A stretch of DNA of 64,000 nt from Planctomycetota bacterium (GTDB lineage Bacteria; Planctomycetota; Planctomycetia; Planctomycetales; Planctomycetaceae). The notes beneath the pieces are model-generated. The model did not search any database. It was given only the letters and a program-made list of their open reading frames with translations, and had not been told where the DNA came from. Location of the stretch: contig JAEZFD010000046.1 in the NCBI GenBank assembly GCA_023417655.1, forward strand, positions 1-64,000. The letters are read 5' to 3'. Of the stretch, positions 1 through 7,991 are shown piece by piece; position 1 is the first letter of the stretch; each line of letters opens with the position of its first letter. Made by a program: the position numbers and the translations under genes.

Positions 1-830
1 CCGTCGACCGCCGGACCGAAATCCTGAGCTGGATTGAAAGCGACCGACGTGTTGATTTTCACAACGCCACTCGGTCCGCCGCCACCCATGCCAGGGTCCA
101 TTCCCCCTTCCATCATCTCGCCGCTGCCTCCGCCGGCATCGGCAGTCACGGGGGTTCCCGTGCCGCCCATGAGGCGCAGGACGTCCAGACGACGAACAAC
201 GGACTCGGCGACTGACTCTTTGCCTTCGTTGACTTTCACGATGGCATCGAGCAACAGCTCGGTCATCCAGACATCGATCTGGGAATCCCACATCTCCTGT
301 GATGAGGCTCCGAACTGACCGAAAATCGTCTGTGGCAAAGTCGCCATCAGAATGACTTTCTGTCCGGGAATCGGTTGCTGTGGAGCAGCGGGGTTGGGAC
401 GCGCCATCGGGTCGAGCGGCTTAACCGGCTGGACCCGTTCCATCAGGCGACGAAAGACATCTTCATAAGCACCCTTGTAGATAAAGGGGACCTGCTGTTC
501 GAAGTCGGCGAGGAACTCTTTCGGAATCCGGTCTGCGACGACTGCCGGCCAGGTCATCCGTTTCTGCTGACGGTTCCACATTTCCAAAATGGCATCGTCG
601 ACAGATGCTTCCAGAAACGTATTGATGGTGTCGAGCTTCGAGCTGAAATCCTCGTTCGGTTCATTTCCCGACGAGACATCAGCCTTGGTCTTGTCCAGAG
701 TTTCAATTCGCGCCTGGGTCGCGGAGCTCAGACCACCATTCGCGGAGTAATATCCGAACAGGATCAACGGAATGACAAGGCCCAACAGGATCCAGAAATG
801 CTGCCGGATCAAGGGTTGAAGTTTGTCCAT
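1..830 (-). CDS. PilO-position membrane protein, 3' end cut by window edge
   Basis: The minus frame is open from an ATG at 828-830 to the left edge of the window, giving about 276 residues with no stop, so the C-terminus is missing. The N-terminus (MDKLQPLIRQHFWILLGLVI) carries one transmembrane helix at about residues 12-27, followed by a soluble region. Near the available end there is a Gly/Met-rich stretch around residues 230-260. It lies 79 bp downstream of the PilM gene on the same strand, so the two are probably co-transcribed. A single N-terminal helix plus a periplasmic domain in this position suggests a PilO-like role in the inner-membrane platform of a type IV pilus or type II secretion-like machine. 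That role is inferred from context; no PilO motif is recognised. Confidence 0.75.
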   Translation of the reverse strand, partial: MDKLQPLIRQHFWILLGLVIPLILFGYYSANGGLSSATQARIETLDKTKADVSSGNEPNEDFSSKLDTINTFLEASVDDAILEMWNRQQKRMTWPAVVADRIPKEFLADFEQQVPFIYKGAYEDVFRRLMERVQPVKPLDPMARPNPAAPQQPIPGQKVILMATLPQTIFGQFGASSQEMWDSQIDVWMTELLLDAIVKVNEGKESVAESVVRRLDVLRLMGGTGTPVTADAGGGSGEMMEGGMDPGMGGGGPSGVVKINTSVAFNPAQDFGPAVD

Positions 831-909
831 GGTACGACCATCCGAAGAAGACTGATTCAGAATTGACTAACACACGACGACATCGAGCTGCGAGCGAGGC
901 AAGCCGGAA

Positions 910-3045
910 TTATGGGGCTGGCTCCGCCGGAGCTTCTGTTGCTCCCTCGGCGGGAGCCTCTCCTTCGGCTGCTTCTGTCATCGGATCAACACGTTCAGCA
1001 GGCGGAACGTAGTTGAAGGCAAACTGAACTGTGAATTTCAGTTTGGGCAGCTCTTTCAATGGAGCACCAGGAGTTCCCGGTGCGCCTGGCATTCCTGGAG
1101 TTTGACTTTCCATCCCTGGGCGAATTCCGAGGCCGGGAGTCATTGTTTCCATCTCGGGATTCATTCCCCCCCGATTTCCGAGTCCGAAGCCACCGGCACC
1201 CAATCGTGACGTTGTGGCAGGGCCTTTTTTGGGAGGCACGATCAGTCCACGATCGATTTCGGTGCTGTGGGCAACGATCGTGGCATGAGAAATCCCCATT
1301 CGGGTCACATCCCGCTCTCCGAAATCCTGAGGCTGCACTTTCGGCTGCTGCAGATTCTTGAGGAACGTGTTGACCACGTAGAGAAGTCCCGACTCTTCCG
1401 CTACCTGCGGATTGAAGTGGAAGTGTTCTCCCTGAATGGTGAAGATATAGCCTTCTCCGCTCGGAGGCGTTTCACGATCCGCCGGAACCATCAGCTGTTT
1501 CACGTCGGCCGGGAGTGAATTAAACCACCCTGAGCGATCTGAAACTCTTTCTGCAGTGAAAAGCGTGATCGAAATCTGATTCTTCTTTTCGATCTCGTCC
1601 TGAGAATACACGACGTCCGGCTTGTCATGAGGCAGGCAGTCGAGAACCGCATTGAAGACCTCCATCCAGCGGAAGTCACGACGGTCTAATGTTAGAACAT
1701 CGAGTTTCTTTTTGATGTTCTCGTTGGCACCCTTCTTTGTGTCATATGCCGACTTGGCCGCGGCGATTTCGCCTGCATAGTCGGCAGCGACTTTCTCTGC
1801 GGCCGTAAACTCAGGGGTGTTCACAGAGGCGAAGGAAATCGCATTGCCTGCTGTCGAAATCGCGAACCCGAGCAGCAGCACCGCAGCAGCAGCCACGGCC
1901 CAAGGCTTCTTCTTCCGAATCCGACGTGCGGCTGCAATCTCAGGTGGCAGCAGCGATGTGCGAATACGGGTCAGTTCGAGTCCCTGAAGGGCGAGGCCAT
2001 AAGGGACGGCGAAGCTCAGCAGGTTCTCGGAGAACATCGGAGAACTGACGACGGAATCGCCCGACAGCTGTCGGTAAGTGTCCGGCCGCTCCACGGGATA
2101 CTGCAGGTTCTGCTGCAGGAATTTCTGCAGACCGGCGAGCTTGAACCCATTTCCCAGCCCAATGACTTTCATCACCTTGGCCGAACGGTTCACGCTCGAG
2201 AAGTACCCAATGGATCGCTGGATTTCCGCGACATAGTCATTGAACACCGGTCGTAGCGCCTGGAAGACGGCACGGGGATCTGGTGACTTGGTCGCGTTGC
2301 ACTTCAGATGCTCAGCCTTCGCAAAGCTTAGCTTCATTTCCTTGGTCAGGGCGCGGGTAAAGTGATTCCCGCCGATCGGGACGTTTCGAATCCAGATCTT
2401 GTAGCCATTGGACACCATCAGGGTGGTGTTGTCGCACCCCATGTCGAGCACAATATAGTACTCGTCGCCGGGTTCAGCGTTTTCGCCCCGGCGGATCCCG
2501 AGTTCATCGAGACTCAGGACGTTATAAAGGGCCAGCGGAGCAATCTGGACCAGCTCCACCTCAACCTTGGCATTCTGATAAGGTCGCAGCTGAGCCTGCA
2601 CCTGATCGCGTTTCATCGCGAACAGACCGACTTCGGCATCCAGCAGAAAGCCCCCTTCTTCCGCACCAGCTCCCAGCGGCTGGTAGTCCCAGATCACGTC
2701 TTCAAGTGCGAACGGGATCTGCTGACGGGCTTCATACTTGACGATCTCATGCAGTTTATTGGACTGCACGGGGGGGAGTTGAATAAATCGGGCGAGAGCC
2801 GATTGGCCTGGAACCGAAATGGCGACCGCGTCGCCTTTCAGCTGGTTCCGCGACAGGAATGTTTCCATCGCCTGCGGAACGATCTCATCAGGGATCGCGT
2901 CAGGTTGACTCAGAATCTTTGGAAAAGGGATGTAATCGAAGGCTTCAGCAACGATCTGGCCAGTCTCGGGCTGCAGGCGAATCTTGATCGCCTTTAAGGC
3001 CGACTGGCCGATATCGATGCCCCAGGCTGCACGTGGTTCCGCCAT
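910..3045 (-). CDS. pilM: type IV pilus assembly protein PilM, apparently fused to a PilN-like region
   Basis: The 711-residue protein starts with an actin-like PilM domain of about 350 residues (WGIDIGQSALKAIKI near the N-terminus is the phosphate-1 motif; YYIVLDMGCDNTTLMV near residue 200 is a second nucleotide-binding motif). PilM alone is normally about 350 residues. After it comes RTSLLPPEIAAARRIRKKK followed by a hydrophobic helix at about 383-405. This is how PilN begins (INLLP, basic patch, one membrane helix). Further on, RDFRWMEVFNAVLDCLP resembles the PilN pattern before its periplasmic domain. The C-terminal 100 residues are Gly/Pro/Met- and then Ala/Glu/Pro-rich. The role would be to couple the cytoplasmic ring to the membrane platform of a pilus or secretion system. 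The PilM call is firm; the PilN fusion is inferred from motif order. Confidence 0.88.
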   Translation of the reverse strand: MAEPRAAWGIDIGQSALKAIKIRLQPETGQIVAEAFDYIPFPKILSQPDAIPDEIVPQAMETFLSRNQLKGDAVAISVPGQSALARFIQLPPVQSNKLHEIVKYEARQQIPFALEDVIWDYQPLGAGAEEGGFLLDAEVGLFAMKRDQVQAQLRPYQNAKVEVELVQIAPLALYNVLSLDELGIRRGENAEPGDEYYIVLDMGCDNTTLMVSNGYKIWIRNVPIGGNHFTRALTKEMKLSFAKAEHLKCNATKSPDPRAVFQALRPVFNDYVAEIQRSIGYFSSVNRSAKVMKVIGLGNGFKLAGLQKFLQQNLQYPVERPDTYRQLSGDSVVSSPMFSENLLSFAVPYGLALQGLELTRIRTSLLPPEIAAARRIRKKKPWAVAAAAVLLLGFAISTAGNAISFASVNTPEFTAAEKVAADYAGEIAAAKSAYDTKKGANENIKKKLDVLTLDRRDFRWMEVFNAVLDCLPHDKPDVVYSQDEIEKKNQISITLFTAERVSDRSGWFNSLPADVKQLMVPADRETPPSGEGYIFTIQGEHFHFNPQVAEESGLLYVVNTFLKNLQQPKVQPQDFGERDVTRMGISHATIVAHSTEIDRGLIVPPKKGPATTSRLGAGGFGLGNRGGMNPEMETMTPGLGIRPGMESQTPGMPGAPGTPGAPLKELPKLKFTVQFAFNYVPPAERVDPMTEAAEGEAPAEGATEAPAEPAP

Positions 3046-3488
3046 TCCAGTACCCTTATTCCCTGCCGCAGTCGACTGGAATCAGCCGTGCAGCTGTATG
3101 GGGATTTGCTGATGTCTGGTGAGATGACCTGAAGTGAAAGTGATATCTCAGTTTACGTGAGTAATCCACTCTTCGCCAACCGTCCCATTGCCAGATTTCG
3201 GGTTTGAACTTCGTTTTTGGCTCATCTCCCGCATAATCGTCGGTCCGGACTGGCGCTCTTTCTGTCGGCTGGCAATTGGTTTTGAGAGGACTGTCTGTTC
3301 TTTTGACACCTCATCCCCGAGGAAAGTTTCCAGTCTGATCGACCTCCGGGGAAATTCCTGCGAATTTTCGAAGTCTCAGCGTTCTTTTGGATTAGACATT
3401 TTTTTTGATCTGCCGGTTCTTGCCACGCGGAATTGAGTCTTTCATCAATCGAAGCGCGCTTCGCGGGCAGGCGGGAGAGCAAACTGAT
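3046..3488. other. gene-poor stretch upstream of pilM, holding a dispersed repeat
   Basis: No convincing coding region is seen. The short open frames here lack a ribosome-binding site and any recognisable protein. The part next to 3045 should hold the promoter of the minus-strand pilM gene. The distal part, from about 3390, is a copy of a degenerate dispersed repeat listed separately. Confidence 0.5.
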
Positions 3489-3492
3489 CTAG
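3390..3492 (-). repeat. dispersed intergenic repeat, copy A
   Basis: This stretch aligns by eye along its whole length with 32779-32886. Shared blocks in order are GATTAGAC, ATTTT, TTTGATCTGCC, GCCACGCGG, TCGAA, CGCGGGCA and AGAGCAAACTG followed by TCTAG. The end at 3475-3491 is an imperfect inverted repeat (GAGAGCA, spacer AAC, TGATCTA). Read on the minus strand, the terminal TAG at 3491-3489 is also the stop codon of the upstream gene. No transposase or coding capacity is seen, so it is a small non-autonomous element or a conserved 3' structure. Confidence 0.6.
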
Positions 3493-3878
3493 GGATTGGA
3501 CGACCCGCGGTGAAATTCTGGCCATCGCTGCCAGGCATAAGTCCACTCCATCCACATCCGCATGACACTCCACAAGCTTCGCATGCGGGCGATATGTTCG
3601 GGGGGGAGTTGTTTTTGGTTCTGGGCGGACTGCTGTGCGGCTGCTTTCAGTCCCCAGCGATCGCTGAGCAGGGCACACAGACCGTCAGCAGAGAGGTCAG
3701 GTTCGCTCTCGTCGGCGGTGTACCCGGCGGAATATGTTTTGACGAACAGGTCAAACAGTTCTGAGCGGGCGGGGTCCATTTCAAGCGGACGGCTCCGTTC
3801 TTCGCAACCGCGAATGATCGCGTCCACTTGGTCTACGATCTTCGTCTGAAACTCCAGTGGGGATTCGCCAGCGGACAT
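3489..3878 (-). CDS. small hypothetical protein
   Basis: The gene encodes 129 residues beginning MSAGESPLEFQTKIVDQVDA. The frame stays open further upstream, but the ATG at 3876-3878 is preferred because GAGGAG lies about ten bases before it and the upstream residues look non-coding. The product is soluble and largely helical, with an acidic middle (TADESEPDLSADG) and a Trp/Met-rich C-terminal helix (SLWSVMRMWMEWTYAW). There are no signal peptide, membrane helix or known catalytic motifs, and the family is not recognised. The stop codon lies inside the dispersed repeat, so the C-terminus may have been set by that element. Confidence 0.6.
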   Translation of the reverse strand: MSAGESPLEFQTKIVDQVDAIIRGCEERSRPLEMDPARSELFDLFVKTYSAGYTADESEPDLSADGLCALLSDRWGLKAAAQQSAQNQKQLPPEHIARMRSLWSVMRMWMEWTYAWQRWPEFHRGSSNP

Positions 3879-4163
3879 GGGGCACAAACTCCTCAAAAAC
3901 AGAAAATCCCGTGACAGCTGCCGGCGGGAGGCGAATGTTCGCTCCGTTTGACCGACAGGGCCAGTGTGTGAATCGCAGAATCTCCCAGATTCCGGCCGGA
4001 AGTGAATTTTTTTGGTCAAGATCGTTGTAGGCAATGAATTTCCTGCCGGCAACGGATGGAGAGGTATGTTGATTTCCCCTGACCGGTTCTCTAAACTCTT
4101 CCGTCTTGAAGTCACCAAAGTTGACACAGACAGTCATAAGATATTGACGTTTAGGCGGTTACG

Positions 4164-4385
4164 ATGGGAATCGACAAAAGTCTGAAACGCGGCAGCCGAC
4201 TGAGCCGAGCACGCAACGTCCTGACACGCGATGAGCGGATTCTGAAGCTGAAGGAAGACGATCGCTGGACTGACGCCACCAGTCCGCTCGGCTTGCCGAA
4301 AGTGCGCGTACAGAAGCTCGCACTGGGCAAGAAGAAGAAAGAAAAGAAGGAAGAAGAAGCCGATCCAAAGGCCAAGAAGAAGTGA
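4164..4385 (+). CDS. small basic PVC-superphylum signature protein
   Basis: The 73-residue protein starts MGIDKSLKRGSRLSRARNVL, continues with LTRDERILKLKEDDRW, and ends in a Lys/Glu-rich tail. This matches the small basic protein family (TIGR04137) known as a signature of Planctomycetes, Verrucomicrobia, Lentisphaerae and Chlamydiae. The family is thought to act with RNA or the ribosome because of its size, charge and conservation, but its function is not settled. The conserved core is residues 2-60; the Lys-rich tail is lineage-specific. It is encoded alone, with a strong hairpin 75 bp downstream. Confidence 0.88.
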   Translation: MGIDKSLKRGSRLSRARNVLTRDERILKLKEDDRWTDATSPLGLPKVRVQKLALGKKKKEKKEEEADPKAKKK

Positions 4386-5263
4386 TCGGCTACTGCCGAC
4401 TCCTTTCTTTGCTGGGCTGAATTCGGCCTCGTCGTCTGACGTCGTGTGTCCATATCGACGCATGCCCGCGCTGTTGGAGCGTGGGCATGTTCGTTCATGG
4501 TGTGTGCAGGTGTGAGTGCCAAGGTTGCGCTCCCGCCAGCCGGGGTTTGGCGTATTCGCTGTCCAAAGCCGCACTCGATAGGCACTTGGGCGAGAGATCT
4601 AAATCCAGCGTGAACGTCCCTCATCTATCTCAGGGATTGTTCAGACATGGGTGTGAATCCAGTTTCTGGCTTCCGTACTTGCAGTTCAGATCTCTCTATG
4701 AACTCTGCTCTAATTCTCTCTGAGAATGATTCCTCGAAGTCCGATTGCCTCGATTGCAATTTGTGGTGAGGGATTCTGAAGCAAACGCCAGATCAATTCT
4801 CTCTTCCTGGCAGTTACGGCCGAGTTCTCTTTTACGGCCTGAATGAAGCCTTTCCAGCTTTTGCAGCGTCGGCTATGCGCTCCTAATGCTCTTGGGTGGG
4901 ATGACGCCCTGGATCCGGCTCGATGGATCCTTTCACTCGCAGCCAAGCAGTGTTGATTCAGTCCGACGAATAAGAGATGTGCTTCTCCGGGTCACGGCGT
5001 TGTGCTTCGCCAGCGCATCTCCGAAAGATGTGGGGGATCGAAGAGTCCTCTATGTTGCCCAGCCTTCCTGTCTGATGTCTCCGAAAAGACTTCTGCAACC
5101 GTTTCATCCGAAAAACGCAGAATAACTCATTCCTCTGCGGAGCTTCGTCCGATGAGAGAGACAACATCATTCGATCGATTCCGCGCCTGGAACCTGATGT
5201 CGACAACACGGCAATGAATGTCGGGCGACGGAACACTCAAGACATGACTGAAGGAGTGAGTCC
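4386..5263. other. intergenic region of about 880 bases, no supported gene
   Basis: Apart from the hairpin at 4461-4489 nothing coding is supported. The open frames on both strands are short, mutually overlapping, lack ribosome-binding sites and are rich in Arg/Ser/Cys, as expected for antisense or non-coding frames. No tRNA cloverleaf was recognised. The last 100 bases should hold the promoter of the BON-domain gene. Confidence 0.45.
4461..4489 (+). terminator. hairpin, probable terminator of the small basic protein gene
   Basis: CATGCCCGCGCT (4461-4472) pairs with AGCGTGGGCATG (4478-4489) over 12 positions, with one G-T wobble and a five-base loop. The following bases are only moderately T-rich (TTCGTT), so it could also be a processing or stability hairpin. 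Confidence 0.5.
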
Positions 5264-6466
5264 ATGCTTCTGCCACGGAAATGGGCACTGAGCCTCGGAC
5301 TGCTGGCGGCAGTTCCGAGCCTCGCCACGGCAGGCCCGTTCGACGCAAAAAAGGCCCCCGAGTCGGCCGCCGCGTCAGCGGACCGGGCAAACCAGGACGT
5401 TGCTGATGATATCGGCAAAGCACTGGGCGGCGCCCGTCTTTCTTACAAAGACGTCCAGATTGAATACCAGGGCGGTGTCGCGACCATCCGTGGCCAGATC
5501 AAAGACGCAGCCCAGCGGGCACGAGTCACCCAGATCGTCAGCCAGATTCCTGGAGTTCGCTCTGTCGAAAACCAGCTGTCTGTGATGGACTCTGCTCCCG
5601 CGATGGCCCAGAAACCTGCACAGCGTGACGCCGCTGCTGCTCATACGGCTGCTGCCCCTGTGCAGCGTGCCTATGGTGAACAGCAGGGCCGCCCGCAGGT
5701 CAATCAGGTCAGCCACGAAGCCGCTGCTCCAAACAACCAGGCGGTTGCTCAGCAGATCGCGACAGCTTTGACCTCAGCAGGTCTGAGCGGCTATGACATT
5801 GAAATTCGCTATAAGAACGGTGTGGCCAGCCTGATTGGTGCCGTTGACGCCCGCGAACAGGCGATCATGGCTCATCGTGCGACTGCCAGCGTTCCCGGCG
5901 TGAATCAGGTGCTCAATCGCCTGACCGTCGACGGAAAGCCAGTAGCCGCCGCTCCTCCTGCCGGACCTCAGGGATATGGACCTCCAGGTGGCGGGATGCC
6001 AATGGGGATGCCACCTGGTGGAATGCCGATGGGCGGAATGCCAGGTCAGGGAGCGATGCCAGCTGCCTATCAGACCCCTGCCGGTCCTGCGATGGGGATG
6101 CCACCGGGTGGAATGCCTCCAGGTGCAGTTCCTCCAGGGGCCATGCCTCCGGGGGCAATGCCACTAGGAGCGATGCCGCAGTACGGACAGGTTCAGCAGG
6201 TGGGACACCACATCTACAACCAGCCGAACATGCCGAACTACGCATGGCCGACTTACGCTCCGTACGACAACTCGGCAGCGATTTCTTACCCAACTCAGTA
6301 TGACGCCAGTGCGTTCCCGTACATCGGCCCATACTATCCATATCCTCAGGTTCCAATGGGCTGGCGGAAGTCGACCTTGGAATGGGATGACGGACAGTGG
6401 AGTCTGAAGTTTGACTCGAAGACCGACCGCTGGTGGTGGTTCCTGAATCCGCACAACTGGCACTAA
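5264..6466 (+). CDS. exported BON-domain protein with Gly/Pro/Met-rich repeats
   Basis: The 400-residue protein has a signal peptide (MLLPRKWALSLGLLAAVPSL, then ATAG). AAGGAG sits seven bases before the ATG. Two BON domains follow, at about 45-110 and 160-222. Each shows the pattern I-x-x-AL..(A/G)LS.YD/KD(I/V)..Y..GVA.(I/L).G and ends in PGV..V.N.L.V. After them comes a low-complexity region at about 228-310, built of repeated GGMPMG/PPGAMP units, then a Tyr/Pro-rich segment. The C-terminus is Trp-rich (WDDGQWSLKFDSKTDRWWW). BON domains bind phospholipids or membranes, so a periplasmic or envelope role is likely. The partner is unknown. The C-terminal region resembles envelope proteins found in planctomycetes but no function can be assigned. 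Confidence 0.85.
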   Translation: MLLPRKWALSLGLLAAVPSLATAGPFDAKKAPESAAASADRANQDVADDIGKALGGARLSYKDVQIEYQGGVATIRGQIKDAAQRARVTQIVSQIPGVRSVENQLSVMDSAPAMAQKPAQRDAAAAHTAAAPVQRAYGEQQGRPQVNQVSHEAAAPNNQAVAQQIATALTSAGLSGYDIEIRYKNGVASLIGAVDAREQAIMAHRATASVPGVNQVLNRLTVDGKPVAAAPPAGPQGYGPPGGGMPMGMPPGGMPMGGMPGQGAMPAAYQTPAGPAMGMPPGGMPPGAVPPGAMPPGAMPLGAMPQYGQVQQVGHHIYNQPNMPNYAWPTYAPYDNSAAISYPTQYDASAFPYIGPYYPYPQVPMGWRKSTLEWDDGQWSLKFDSKTDRWWWFLNPHNWH

Positions 6467-6923
6467 GCCATGGTAATGCGGTTCAGCCCGCCAGTTCTGG
6501 TGAGAAGCTGATTTCGTTCGAATGATGAAACACCTCCCGTGCACTCCGCCGGGGGGTTGTTTTTTTACCGAACCTAAAATTGCTCCGCTGCGGAATTCCA
6601 TCCATCCAGACGAGTTCCGTTCAGTTTCGAATCCCAGGAAAGCGGACTGGTTTTAGGCCACTGCTGAATCCTGAAAGAAACTTCTCTGATGCGTCGGATA
6701 TGGGAGCGCTGGCAACTTTGTCAGGCGGAATTTCCCTGTTGAAATTCGATCAGGCGGGATCATCGACCGGTGGGAAACCGATCTTTTCGCGAATTCCCCT
6801 GATGAGTAGACTGCGTGCCCGTCCCCGTACGCCACTGTCGACAGGTTCATTGGCTTCAATGACGAAGTTGACCCCTCCAGACGCGGCGGAACGCATCGAC
6901 ATCCAAGGAAGGAATCTGTCCCG
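6467..6923. other. intergenic region of about 460 bases
   Basis: It contains the BON-gene terminator at 6532-6566 and presumably the promoter of the following exported-protein gene. The open frames crossing it do not look like real proteins and have no ribosome-binding sites. Confidence 0.45.
6532..6566 (+). terminator. intrinsic terminator of the BON-domain gene
   Basis: ACCTCCCG (6532-6539) pairs with CGGGGGGT (6550-6557), including one T-G wobble, and is followed by TGTTTTTTT. It lies about 65 bp after the stop codon of the BON gene. Confidence 0.75.
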
Positions 6924-7805
6924 ATGTTTCGACACATGAGTAAAGCGGGTTGTCTGACAGCCGCGCTGATCCTCTCTGCGAGTGTCTGCTCGCCATGTGC
7001 CGTCGCCCAGGACGTGCGACAGGTCACTGGCAATCGTCCCGCTCCGTTAGATACGACCGCCGTTCTTTCACCAGCCCTCGAAGAAATCCTGCAGAACTGG
7101 GAACAGAAATCCGCAAAGGTCTCTCAGACAAAAGGGGAATTCAAGCGAGTCGTTTACGATAGCACCTGGGGAGTCGCCAAATGTTCGGTCGGGGTTTACT
7201 ACTACGACCACCCGGATAAGGGGCGAATGGACTTCACTCCGGACAAGAGCGTCGTATCCGATCCCCCTCGCACGGTTCAACGCGGTGAAGTGACGTTCAA
7301 ATGCGAAGCCGATGAAGCACGCGTCTGGATCTGTGATGGAGAGCAGATTCTTGACGTCGACCCATCGAAGAAAGAATACAACCGCGTCCAGATTCCGCCG
7401 CAGTATCGCGGACGAAACATCTCGGATGGTCCGCTGCCGTTCCTGTTCGGAATGAAGGCAGACAAGATGAAGCAGCGTTACCAGCTGGAACTCGGCTCGC
7501 TTCACAACCCTGAAAACATCATTCATGTCATCGCCCGCCCACTGTTCCCGGCAGAACAGCAGGAATACCGATCAGCGGAAGTGTTGCTTGATCCGGTGAC
7601 GTTTCTGCCGAAGGCAATTCAGCTCGCAATGCCCGGTGAACGACAGACCGTTTACATTTTCACCAAGCATGACAAGCCGACGCTCGGATTCATGCCTGGA
7701 ACATTCAAACCAAGTCTGCTGGCATTCAAGCTGATCAACGACACCACTGCAGTCGTCCCGCTCGAACGCGAAAGCAAGAAGCAGGATGGAATTCTGATTC
7801 GCTGA
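6924..7805 (+). CDS. exported TIGR03009-like protein (LolA-like fold suspected)
   Basis: The 293-residue protein starts MFRHMSKAGCLTAALILSAS with a signal peptide likely cleaved after CAVAQ (about residue 29). AAGGAAGG lies about eleven bases before the first ATG; a second ATG four codons later is also possible. The mature part begins with a helix (LEEILQNWEQKSAKVSQTKG), then beta-rich segments such as VGVYYYDHPDKGRMDF and VWICDGEQILDVDPSKKEY. This is the pattern of the TIGR03009 domain described mainly in planctomycetes, which resembles outer-membrane lipoprotein-sorting (LolA-type) proteins. A periplasmic lipid- or protein-binding role is inferred, not shown. It is followed by a good terminator, so it is probably monocistronic. 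Confidence 0.75.
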   Translation: MFRHMSKAGCLTAALILSASVCSPCAVAQDVRQVTGNRPAPLDTTAVLSPALEEILQNWEQKSAKVSQTKGEFKRVVYDSTWGVAKCSVGVYYYDHPDKGRMDFTPDKSVVSDPPRTVQRGEVTFKCEADEARVWICDGEQILDVDPSKKEYNRVQIPPQYRGRNISDGPLPFLFGMKADKMKQRYQLELGSLHNPENIIHVIARPLFPAEQQEYRSAEVLLDPVTFLPKAIQLAMPGERQTVYIFTKHDKPTLGFMPGTFKPSLLAFKLINDTTAVVPLERESKKQDGILIR

Positions 7806-7842
7806 GGAAATTGTCGGGCGAATTGTTGAAATTCGAAACTCA

Positions 7843-7877
7843 CAGGCCGAGCGGGGATGACCTGCCCGGCCTGTTTT
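7843..7877 (+). terminator. intrinsic terminator after the TIGR03009-like gene
   Basis: CAGGCCG (7843-7849) pairs perfectly with CGGCCTG (7867-7873), with additional G/C pairing possible inside the loop, and is followed directly by TTTT. Confidence 0.7.
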
Positions 7878-7991
7878 CGTAACCTTTTCTTCGATTGTGA
7901 GGCAATCGACAGGCTCCGCTCATCGCTTGGATTGCATGGCATTCACAATCCGACTGCCCGCCGCCTTCCCCTTTGATCACCCGAATCCAGC

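Noticed and set aside
375..866. A 163-codon plus-strand frame at the left edge
   Set aside because: The minus strand holds a continuous protein with a membrane helix over the same bases, in an operon with pilM.
4958..5236. A 92-codon minus-strand frame upstream of the BON gene
   Set aside because: Arg/Ser-rich, with overlapping frames on both strands and no ribosome-binding site; treated as non-coding.
5988..6180. Possible tandem DNA repeat or CRISPR-like array
   Set aside because: The repeats are coding (Gly/Pro/Met units inside the BON protein), have no spacers and vary in length.
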